Shown here: one piece after another, positions 46,491-57,200 of the stretch
How positions within the stretch are numbered: position 1 is the stretch's first letter
Layout of the letters: each line of letters begins with the position of its first letter
Assembly: GCA_019055375.1 (NCBI GenBank)
Contig: JAHQIW010000176.1
Coordinates: 1-64,000, forward strand
From: Parelaphostrongylus tenuis
Taxonomy: Eukaryota > Nematoda > Chromadorea > Rhabditida > Metastrongylidae
DNA length: 64,000 nucleotides
Direction: 5' to 3'
Notes under the pieces: model-generated
The model's database searches: none
What the model saw: only the letters and a program-made list of their open reading frames with translations
What the model was told of the DNA's origin: nothing
Position numbers and translations under genes: made by a program

Positions 46491-48084
46491 AGTACTTGTT
46501 ATTTACATGTCTTCAGTAACGTGCTACTGTCGTGGTTAGTAATGCCACTGTATCAGCGAGCGAGGTGATGAGCAATGCCGCTGGTTCTATCCCTAACCCC
46601 AGCAATACACTGCAATCGTTCAGTTAATCGCCCAGGAACGACTTAGCTCGAGTACTTCCGAGATTTCAAGAAAAATCGTCTTGAACGCAGACCTACGTTA
46701 TTCAAGAAGAGGTGACCATATACCGTAGCACAACCCCAAAATATTCATCTTTATTCAATTAATTTCGACTTTTTCAGGACCCAGAAGACTTTTAACCGAT
46801 TGAGTTCCTCGGACGAAAACTGGGCGTGTCCACCGGCGCGGGAATGACCACACCCCTCTGCCGGGACCAGTGGCCAACTACAGTACTACTTCTTGTTGAA
46901 AGACCACCAGTTAGGTTTTGACTGATTCGCGTGCGGAACTGCAGTGTAAAGTTGTACTGCATTCGGAGATTAATCGAGGCAAAGGTAATGGAGTCGTTCC
47001 CCACGCTGAGGGATACGCCCAGTGTGAGTCTGCGGAAGTTAACCGTTCCAAAAAGGCGAAGACAGGCAGAGCACATAAGAACAATGTCGAGGAAACTTCA
47101 AGATCATCTGTGTTGTAATAACACAAAAGCCAAACGCTAAGAAGCTCAGTTATAGCATCTCTTCAGTGCCATAGGTTGGTGAAACGGAAACTACTGAAAG
47201 TGAAGCTTAGAAAAAAGCGCTTTCTTGTAGGATACCACCAAAGCAACCATAGCTTCCTAATGTGCTATCGTTCTTGAATGCTGTAAAATCGCAGGCGACA
47301 TTAGAGTAAACACTAGTAAGTCGACACTAACATAGACTCCACTGATATCTTCTCATCATCTCCAAGGAAGAAAACAACAAAATTGCACTGCAAGTACAAT
47401 AATATCGAGCGAGTACAACAATGATCCTATCAATATGACTAGTTCGATGCTCCATCTGCAACAGTCTGTGACATTTAGGAAGCCCTAGTTCTAGCAAAAG
47501 CTATATTATTAGCATATTAGAGTGAAATCATCTGGTAGAGTATAAGATACTGATAATATCTGAACTTCACACAGCTCATTAAGGCAAACATTGTCACAGA
47601 GAAGTGGTGCTTGGTCAGATGTTGATGTTGTGTGTCCCATCCTAAAACTTAAGCAGTTGAAACCTTATCTATATAATAATACTACTAACATAACAAACAA
47701 CAACAACAGTAACAGCCAATACGACATAGGCGAACATACGCGACACAAACGAATGATAACTGTGAGAAACTGTGTTTAAGATGAAATGGTGGTTAGGGTG
47801 GAAACGTTTGATTCATCCATCGTATAACGCTACTCCAAGTGATTACTGACTTTTCAGCTCTTTGCAACATTACTTGGCAGGGAGATGCATTGTAAAGTTG
47901 ATGACGTGATGATATACCCGTATACATTCTAAAGTTAAAGAGTATACAGTTACAAAATTAAATTGGCTTGCATATTTGAGATCCCGCGATCATGAGCTTC
48001 GAAACCACCTTAAACACGATGAAAAAGACCAAGAGCTAACTTTATTGCAAATAAAAAGTAACAAAAAAATACGACAAAACTCAC

Positions 48085-48195
48085 TTTCCAACCTCACACC
48101 AACCACGTGAAAATGGAAGGTGTGGTGAACCTAGGGCGCATAATCAATGACCAATTGTGTATTGCTGAACCCTCCAATCATCGAGCTACACCAGT
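48085..48195 (-). repeat. SINE head fragment
   Basis: Short inverse fragment with AAGGTGTGGTGAACC and a degraded tRNA-like head, inside the centre of the 2.7 kb palindrome. Confidence 0.4.
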
Positions 48196-48197
48196 TG

Positions 48198-48242
48198 AAC
48201 ATATATACATATACATATATATATACATATATATATATATAT
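48198..48242. repeat. AT/TA microsatellite
   Basis: TATACA/TATATA tract at the centre of the 2.7 kb palindrome. Confidence 0.8.
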
Positions 48243-49794
48243 TGGTGAAGCATTACACAGATGAGAATGTCGTGTTATGAATCCGGTTCACGTCAGACGG
48301 ACGAGAGTAGCACTAAAGTAAATCTTAAACTGATACAAGTGCCTCGCTTCAGTAGCAACATGCAAGATTACTGACGGTTTGTGACTTACTTTAATTGGTT
48401 GGAAGTGGTTTTTGAACCACAGATTGGCGTCCAGAAATGTTACCAAATGTGAAGAGTACTAATGGATCATTACAAGAGAAAGGAATGATTGCGACTCACA
48501 GCTGATAGGGTCGATGCTAAAGAATTCGAATTTGAAGTTTATATGTTAGGAGGGTCTAATCGTGTCACTGTTAATCTTCATGTTAAAGCATTGAAAAAAA
48601 GCGAGAATCTTATATGGAAGACAAAATACATTTGAGTGCCTGAAAAGGTCAAAGGGATAATGGTTGTCTTAATGAGCTCTCTGAACTTCAAATATTTTCG
48701 CTATTTTATGTTCTATCGGAGAATCTCACTCTGAATTTGCTAAAAATTTAGCTTTTCCCAAAAGAAGGACTTCCTAAAACGACATGAACTGTTGCAGATG
48801 GAGCATCCAACTAGTTATATTGATACCATCATTATTTCACTCGCTCGATGGTACTATTTTTGCAGTGTAATTTTATTGTTTTAATTCCTTGGGCAAGGTG
48901 AGAGGATATCCGTGGAGTCTATGTCAGCGTCAACTTTTCAGTGTTTACTCTGAAGTCATCTACTATCCTACAGTATTTAAGGGCGATGCACATTAGCAAG
49001 TTAAGGTTATTCTGGTGGTATCCTATAAGGAAGCGCTTTTTTCTGAGCTCACTTTCGATAGAACTCCGTTTCATTAGCCTATCCATTAAAGAGGTGCTAT
49101 GAATGAACTTCTTAGCATTTATTCTAAACTTTCAAATAGTTCTTTTGTTAGTACACACAAACGACCTCGAAGTTACCTCAACAATGTTTATATGTGCTCT
49201 CCATGTCTTCGCCTTTTTAAACGGTGGACTTCTGCAGACTCAAATTGGGCGGGTTGCCAGCGTGGGAACAACTCCACTACCTTTGCCCTGATTAATCACC
49301 GAATTCAGTACTACTTTTCGCTGCAATACAGCACTCAAATCATTCAAAAGTAGCTGGTAGTTTTACAACAAAAAGTATTACTGTATTCGGCGACTAATCG
49401 GGGCGGAGGGGGTGTGGTCATTCCCACGCCACTGGACACGCTTCGTTTGCGTCCGCGGAAGTCAACAGGCTGAAAGTCTTCTGTGTTCTCGAAAACGTTG
49501 AAAATAGTTGAATAAGGATAAAAATTTCAGAGTTGCGTTACGGTACATGGTCATCTCTTCGTGAATAGCGTAGGAAAGTGATCGATACTACTTTTCTTGT
49601 ATTCTCGGGAGTAGTCTAGCTAAGGCGTTCCTGGGCGATCAATTTAATGATTGCAATGTAATGTTGGGATAAGTTATAGAACCAGAGGAACTGCTTATCA
49701 CCTTGCTCTCTGATACTCCGCATCACTCACCACGACAGTAGCCCATTTCCGGAAACACATAAACAACATGTACTTATTGCGGAAGGACACGTGA

Positions 49795-50065
49795 GATGGA
49801 GCGAGCGGTTAGAGGAGTCTTGCAACACACACGTGAGCGATGGTTGGATCCAGAGCCAAATCTCACCGAGCTTTTTCATCTCTTGGGGTCGGCGAACTGA
49901 TACAAGACTTGTGTAGCAGCACTGACCTGATACATAGCTAGGCCAGCATCTTGCAAATGCTAGTTGTGCATTCTGTCGCCTCAAACGATGTCATGAATAG
50001 AGTGGGGTGCGTAGCGCGTCCCTCAGGACAAATGAATGCCGAAAGCTTTCTACTTCCTTCTCTTC
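49795..50065 (+). repeat. tRNA-derived SINE copy
   Basis: Head GAGCGAGCGGTTAGAGGAGT, body GGCCAGCATCTTGCAA, tail GCGCGTCCCTCAG. Confidence 0.6.
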
Positions 50066-50079
50066 AAAGAAGCAATTAT

Positions 50080-50545
50080 AGCAATACATTGATATATGAA
50101 AATCGAGAAAACTTATCTTGATTAGCTGACGCGAGGTTGGTAAACTAGTCGTAGGAATTCGGCTGACGTTTCGGCGACCCGCCTTCGTCAGAGCCGGGGC
50201 GCATGTAGTATGAGTCTACTTGAATGATTCAGATAATCTTATTTGTGCTGCCTTATTTATAGAAAAACCTCGAAATGAACCGGAAGGACGAATGTGTCAC
50301 CATCACACGAGATCTCGCGACCTTTTTTCGTTTGATGTTCTAACTTGACCTAGGCAGCATATTAACAAGATCATCTGAATCATTCAAATAGACTAATACT
50401 GCATGCACCCAGGTTCCGAAGCAGGCGGGTCGCCGAAAGGTCGGCCGAATTGTTACGACAAGTTTACCAACCTCGCGTCAGCTATTTCAGATAAGTTTTC
50501 TCGATTTTCATATATCAGTTAATTATGTCGAGGTTTATAGAAAGT
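50080..50545. mobile_element. Foldback MITE with 150-180 nt arms
   Basis: The left arm TGATATATGAAAATCGAGAA ... GCTGACGCGAGGTTGG ... GCTGACGTTTCGGCGACCC is repeated inverted up to TTTTCATATATCA at 50505. Spacer about 100 nt. Confidence 0.8.
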
Positions 50546-50574
50546 CGAACTTTTGAATTATAGCAATACATATT

Positions 50575-50850
50575 CCTTCTGTTACAATCTGCCCCACTTC
50601 CTCTGCATCTCTTGCTCCAGTGTGGGAGCGCATTGCATTGAATATATTGTTATGTTATTTCAAATATATTATATAGTCATAGGTGGAAAAACATCAACAA
50701 TAAAACAATCGAAATAATACATTCAATACGCTCCCCCACTGGGATTAGAGATGAGAGGAGCTGAAGCGGGCCGACAAGCGTTGCCACGCTACGTATTAGA
50801 GATCCAGAGTAGGTGAGTCCACGGTCGCGAAAGGGATCCAGCTTTCAATT
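50575..50850. mobile_element. GGACCGTGGACCC MITE copy, left arm short
   Basis: GCCCCACTTCCTCTGCATCT at left and GTAGGTGAGTCCACGGTCGC at right, inverted around an AT-rich centre. Confidence 0.6.
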
Positions 50851-50884
50851 TTTGCGCGGCAGCATTTCCAAGCATAGAGGGTGA

Positions 50885-51165
50885 AGAGTAGATAGCTCTC
50901 GACATTCATTAATCTCTGAGAGATGCGTTATTGACTACCTTCCTCTAACACGGTTTGAGGTGATTTAATGCATAGCTGCACTTTTCAGTGACTCACAATA
51001 ATCCACCGATGTATCCAGTCAATGCTGCTAGCCTTCTAGAGAAACCTCGTACAAGTTTGCCGAGCTCGGAACGATGGAAAATGGTGAGCGCTGGACGAGC
51101 GACCAAACTATCGACCACGTGTGTGCCACAGGGCACTTCTAACCACTGCGACATACGCGCTCTTT
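50885..51165 (-). repeat. tRNA-derived SINE copy
   Basis: Tail ATAGCTCTCGACATTCATTAA, body CTTCTAGAGAAACCTCGTAC, head as TAACCACTGCGACATACGCG. Confidence 0.7.
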
Positions 51166-51254
51166 TCCAAACAGCTCGGGAGCGTTTTCTGTACCGGCTT
51201 AATCTTGTATCGACACAAGTGAACTGACGTCATAATACGTGCACTTTTAGAACT

Positions 51255-51400
51255 AGATTTTTTTCTTTTTTTTTGTTTTCCTTCTATTTCCTTTCCTTTT
51301 CCTTTCTTTCCTTCCTTTTTCTCTTTCTTTTTCTCTTCTATTCTTCTGTATTTTGTTTCTTATCTTTTCCTTCTCCATCTCGTTATTTCTTCTTTGGTGG
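51255..51400. repeat. Pyrimidine-rich tract
   Basis: About 145 nt of nearly uninterrupted T/C including TTTCCTTTCC units. No gene is visible around it. Confidence 0.8.
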
Positions 51401-51957
51401 CGTCATGAGAATTGGGCAGAGATGACACTACTACTTAAGGTTCGTTTATCTATTACTTATAGATCACAAGTCATATCTAAAATCCATATTTAGTTATCTA
51501 ATTATCAATGCGCAGACTATAAAAGAGTGGTAATAGAGTGGCGTTTCTGGTGAATTAATGGTAACACGTGACCCCACTATGGGTGAAAGTCCCTCGTGAA
51601 GTCCAAAGCTTTGCATGCCGACAAGCATCCTTGGATATCCAATTATAACATCATAAAGCTGCTATCGCAGCAGTGAAATAAAAGATTGCCGTAATTTATA
51701 ATGATTCGAAAGCGCTGAGATCGAATCACAGCCTTTCTTCCTGACATACGGCATCGCTAACCACCATGTTATCGCATCTTCAGTGCAGAAATTTATGCTA
51801 AGGAAGATTACAAGTTAGCTCGGAGAGGAATAATTTATAGATCCTATAGTAATACATCTGATCTGATGCAGTATTCTGTATATTTTTGAATCTGGATAAT
51901 CCTGGGAAAATCGGGATGAGGCATGTAGTTGTTACTGTTACTATTTGTTTTTTTTTT

Positions 51958-52375
51958 GCAGTTATTAGTGAAAGAGTGGTAGCCTCTATGGTGTAGTGGT
52001 AACATGTGGCCCTAAATATGGGTGGAAGGCAGGTCTGATTTTTGCCTGAGGTTCAAAGACTTCCGTATCACTCAGCGTTTGGTTACACAGCGCTTTTAGC
52101 GGTGATAAATCAAACCCCACATTTCTCTTTTGCGGGAGCGCGCTAACCAATTGCACTACCAAAGCGTCTGTTCTGCTACCACTCTTTCTGCGATACAAGG
52201 CGTCGATACGTCGGAAAGTGAAAGAGACAGGAGATCGGTACCTCGTATCACTGAAAAAGTGATAACATAACAGGGGCTTTGGTAGAGCAATCATTTAGTA
52301 TTCACCAGAATGCGCGAAATGCATGTTCGATTCTCGTCTCATATTGGAAGTTTTTGTATATCACTCAACTCCAAT
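51958..52375. repeat. tRNA-like units in compound arrangement
   Basis: Plus unit GGTGTAGTGGTAACATGTGG, then antisense ACCAATTGCACTACCAAAGC, then plus GGTAGAGCAATCATTTAG with ATGTTCGATTCTC. Two overlapping hairpins can form. Confidence 0.55.
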
Positions 52376-52429
52376 GAATTTATTAGTGGCTAATCGCCTT
52401 AATCTTGTCCTTAAATTCAAAACTCTGCC

Positions 52430-52660
52430 GTTAACCCTTCAAGGACCATGTGGTACATTTTGTGCCAAGCCGCGCGACGTCAAATCTCACTCGCCTACTA
52501 TAACGGCGGCGTCGCGTCTTGTGGGAAAGAGGCAGACAGCCCGACATGCATGACTCATGCACAGACATGTAGATTGCCTTCCTGCCACTGCCGCACAAGC
52601 TGCCGAGCGATTCCGCGGCGCCGCCTGTCTATCAACAATGTCCTCAGAGGGCAATCCAAA
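52430..52660. repeat. GC-rich TTAACCCTT-type repeat, copy 4
   Basis: Opposite orientation to copy 3: TTAACCCTTCAAGGACCATG at left, TGTCCTCAGAGGG at right. Confidence 0.65.
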
Positions 52661-53274
52661 GTAACTTTAGTGTTTTAAAAGAATTACTTTCAGATCCTGG
52701 AGTTCTAGCGGTCATATGTTTAGTTTTTTAATCTTGACTATTCTTTCATCACTTTTTCCTTCACAGGAAAGTTGTCTGGAAATTCTCATCATATCAGTGG
52801 ATTTGAGAATCTGCAGAAGTAGCCGGTCGATCAGTCTATGTATAATCAGAGAAGTTCATGTGTCACGGTCATCTGAAGATCGACATTGACATACAAGATA
52901 ACAACAGTTTTTACATAAATGGCCCAAATAGAAGTAAGTTTCCTTCAAAATTTTCTTTATTTCATTTGTTTAATTTTTTTTCTCCTTTCTTCAACTGAAC
53001 GTTGACTGATTGCTCGTCTACTAAAATTTTTATATGGTAGAAAAAGCGCACTGTTTGCCGCTGTGAGTATTGGCATTTGAGGGCGCGGGAACAGTAATGT
53101 TGTGGGGATTCTATGAAAACCTATATCGAAGAACGAATAAGGCAGGATATTTTTCTTCTTTGCCATTTCATTTCCGCTTTATCGGCAGTCGTTCTTTCCT
53201 AGTCCCTCTTAAGTGCATACTTCGTTCAAATTTAAGGTTATAGGTTTTGATAAATCTTGATAGTTATCTGTTTC

Positions 53275-53475
53275 ATCGCGTGTGGAGCAGTGGCTAGAGG
53301 TGCTTTGTGAAACACATGGTCGACCGATCGGTGGTCGATGGTTTTACCTTGCGCTCAAGTTTCACCGTGCCGACATATCTCCGAGATCGGTGAATTCCTA
53401 CCAGTCTTGTCCAGGAGGACGGCATATGAAGTGCGGCAGCATAATGGTCAGTGATGCGGAGTATCAAGAAGCCGC
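53275..53475 (+). repeat. tRNA-derived SINE copy, 3' replaced
   Basis: Head GTGTGGAGCAGTGGCTAGAG and body CAGTCTTGTCCAGGAGGAC. The 3' part switches into a different tRNA-like sequence (CATAATGGTCAGTGATGC). Confidence 0.6.
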
Positions 53476-54190
53476 GTGAAAAGCAAGGCACTGTATTAAT
53501 TCACAGCTCCAGCACTCTCTTGCGATCAATCAACAAACGTCTTAGAAAACGCTTTAGCTTGCTCACCTCCAAGATTCCAAGGAAAATCGTGTGAACTACC
53601 AGTCTACGACATAAAGAAAAAGAAATCATCAAGGAGAAGCCAAAGCAACACCGAAGACCTTTGTGGAGAGCGAATGCAAGGAACATAAGTAAATGTTAGA
53701 AATGTAGTCATTGTCACGCAGATTGATTCTGATTTGTAAATGCAACCACGGTCAGCTTGTTTAGAAGATGAGGACACGAATATGAAGCGCGATATGAAAC
53801 AAAAGCTTTCTCCAATACGATAATAAATTTTCTAATGATTCGCTACAAACAACCAAAACGCCCACTGTTTACACTCATTGCTGAGCAAAATTGCACAAAT
53901 ATTTTTATTATGGACATCGTGCCTTCAGTATTCAAGTAGACAGATAACGGAATTAGAGAGGAAAAAACCGTATCACTCACTATGTGTCTAGATTTCATAT
54001 GAACATTAACGCATTAAATAATAGAAGCGAATAATAGAGCAACGAATAATTTTCTTTGTTTCGGTATTTTCCAAGGACTAGCATATTTTGTCAGCTATGT
54101 AAACGGGGATCACCCAAAATTCTATATAATCAAGTCACAATTCACTCCCTCAATTTACATTCCACTGACAACACTACTGTTCTCTATAAT

Positions 54191-54201
54191 TTTATCATAG
54201 A
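54191..54201 (+). promoter_or_regulatory. Candidate spliced-leader acceptor of the astacin gene
   Basis: ATTTTATCATAG ends one or two bases before the start codon at 54202, an arrangement typical of trans-spliced nematode mRNAs. A TATATAATC string near 54122 could serve as a core promoter, but AT richness makes this weak. Confidence 0.4.
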
Positions 54202-57200
54202 ATGAACATTCTACTACTTCCCTTTCTGGCTCTTTGCGCAGGAGCAAATCTGTTTCACAACGTTAAATCTAGGAGTGAACGCTCACCGAGCCAGGACATC
54301 TTTGAAGAAAAACTAGAACAAGGATATGAGTTGCTTAAAGGAGTAAGATTATCTATGAGCTCTCATCTCTATAAAATAACACAGAGTTATTTTTTTATCG
54401 TTTCCATCTTTAGGAGCCGAATGCTGATGACACAAGAAACCTTCTGCATCAATTACACCAAATGGAGCCGGAAATTAAACAAGAACTCAACTTGTCTCCG
54501 GAGCGAGAAGCTGAATTGCGCGACGAAATGAAGGTGAGCAAATGGGCTCTTTGGAGCCAAGCGAGATATTGACCTAAGATTTAGAATTACGTTGGAGTCG
54601 AACGGGATCACCTTCGATCAAGTAGTGAAACAATCGAGGAAATCAATGCGAACACAAACGTTGATGGAGCTCTTTTCCAAGGAGACATACTGCTCACCAG
54701 GTTAGCTCTACCAAGAGCTTCCACTGAAAGGAAACTCTATCTTACGTTTTGTTGCTGTTATTTCAGAGAACAAGCTGACGAGGTCATAGAAGACGTTAAG
54801 GAAAATGAAGCCAAACGCAATAAACGACAAGCGTACCGTGACCAGGCATACCCCAGATTTCTATGGTCAAATGGAGTATCCTTCTACTTTCACAATAACG
54901 CAAGTCCGTTCCCTTTTTCGTTGATGTGAATTTTCTGTAGTGTAAACGTAACGTAGGGGTAAAAGGTGTTCTGCAATACATAGTAGAACGGTCACAGACT
55001 TAATACCCAACCCGTCTCTGGGACGATAACTGACTCGTGATGCGGCCACATTCTACTCACTGTGCATCGTCAGCCAAATGATCCTAGAGAAAATGCACTA
55101 AATGTAACTCATTACGCTGCATATTTCAGCTCAAGGAGCGAGGCGGGTGTTCAGAAAAGCTGCCAAAATCTGGGAAAGCATTACATGCATCAACTTCTCA
55201 GAAGACAACAATGGTAAGACAAAATAAGAGTCCGAAAATCTTACAACGTGGAAATCTACAAAAATATTGAGATGAATCAATTTCAGCCCGAGATAGGATT
55301 GTCGTTTTCAGAGGTCCTGGATGTTTTTCATATATTGGAAGAATTGGAGGCGAACAGGGCCTTTCATTAGGGGATAGATGCGACATGGTATGTAGCAAAT
55401 TGATGGCTTTACCCCTTTCATCACATTATTCAAAAAGAAAAGACATCAGTTTAGTGCCAGACTCTATGAGATTATATATATATATATATATATGCATATA
55501 TATATTTATATTGCGTAAAATGCAAAATCTTGCAGGACATATATATATATATATATATAAATATATATAAATATATATATATATTTGATTATTTATATCA
55601 TATTTGCTGTACAATTGGGTCAGCGCCAGTATTTCCTCATCAGACAAATTCGTTGACGATTGGTTGCTGACAGCTTTAAGACCATACATTACAGTAAGAG
55701 TGACAGCAGAGCAAAACAGTGGGTAGTTTGATGGAAGCACGCACTCTCGGCATTGATAAAACGCTTGTCCAACTCACGTTGACGCCAGGATTCCGTACAT
55801 CGCTCTACAGCATGGATGTATAGTTATCATGTAGATTATATATCCAGTGGCTGTCAGTTCAACCTTTTTCACAGACAGTAGGATAACAGAGCAAATGCTT
55901 TGATATCGTAGTGGTTAGCTGGCGCCCCAATATTGACGATGCGCATGCCCAACTCGTGGCTGAGGTTTACAATTCTGCTTATGACTCAGCATTCTCGAGT
56001 AAATGATTTTATCTTGTGCAGGTTGGGATCGCTACACACGAAGCAGGTCACGCTCTGGGTTTCTTTCACACGCAGTCGAGACATGATCGTGACGATTTCA
56101 TTACACTTTACACACAGAACTTCAGGGTGAATTTGAAGTATATTGGTGATATAGTCGAGCACAAATATTATAGAGGATAGTTTTCAGAATGGTTGGCTAT
56201 CTCAATTCACAAAACAAACTGAACACACCAACTATAACTATAATCTGACCTACGACTACGGAAGTATTATGCATTACGGACCACTAGGGTTACTCAAATT
56301 TTCAGCATTACTTTGCAAAGTTGTGAATGAGTGACATCTTTATTCCAGCGTCTCAGGGAATGGTCAACCCGCTTTTGTACCGCGTGATATGAATTATATG
56401 CAAACTCTTGGATCGCGCACGCAGCTATCGTTCTATGAGAAACTCATGATGAACCTCCACTATAAATGCCTTGGTGAGAGTGCAGCTATATCTATTTCGA
56501 CGATGCATCAAGTCTGCCTTTCTGAGTTATTTCAGACAAATGCACTAGTGGCTCTTCAGCAAATTGCCAGAATGGTGGTTTCCCTCATCCGAGGGATTGC
56601 TCTCAATGTATCTGCCCAAGCGGATATGGAGGAAATCTCTGCAGTGAAAGAGTTAGAAGGCTGAGCAATGGATAGCAAGTTTTATGCACTCCATGTAAAT
56701 GTAATAAGCTTACTTTACAGCCAAGTGGGTGCGGTAAGATACTAACAGCAACCACCTCCTATCAAACGCTTGTAGATGTAGTCGGTGAGGAAGGAGCACT
56801 TTATCCAAATGACGAATACAAAACGTGCACTTACTGGATTCAGGTATACGGATCTCTAAAAACTCCAAGATAAAAGGAAATTCGAGCAGATAATTCTTTC
56901 AGGGCCCTGCCGGATCAACAATTGAAGTGATACTTGATGAATATCCTAGAGGGGTCAGTACCGAGGGCTGCAACTATGCAGGAATCGAAATTAAAACAGG
57001 GAGTGATATACGTCGAACTGGTTACAGGTGGGAGAGTAAAGATGAACACTAGAGCTATGTTATCTAGGATCCTATATCTCATACTGTTTAGATTCTGTTC
57101 TCCGCAAAATACGGGAACAACGTTGGTCTCTACGCACAATATCGTTCCCGTAATTACTCACAGCAATATTTTTCAAGTGAGATCCGTAATACGGTACCGA

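Larger units (their letters stand above)
46780..49490. mobile_element. 2.7 kb palindromic foldback element
   Basis: The two halves are diverged inverted copies. 46790-46880 pairs with 49480-49390 (GAATGACCACACCCC versus GGTGTGGTCATTC). 47220-47250 pairs with 49035-49005 (GGATACCACC). 47450-47490 pairs with 48795-48750 (CATCTGCAACAG). 47560-47600 pairs with 48690-48640 (GCTCATTAAG). The centre is near 48,135, marked by an AT microsatellite. No transposase frame is visible. Outer ends read CAGGACCCAGAAGACTTTT, a terminus seen again near 63680. Confidence 0.7.
51400..54180. other. Gene-free block upstream of the astacin gene
   Basis: It holds tRNA-like units (51958-52375), a GC-rich repeat (52430-52660), a SINE (53275-53475) and unique AT-rich sequence at 52680-53270 and 53480-54180. 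I see no exon there; the last stretch is the likely promoter region. Confidence 0.55.
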
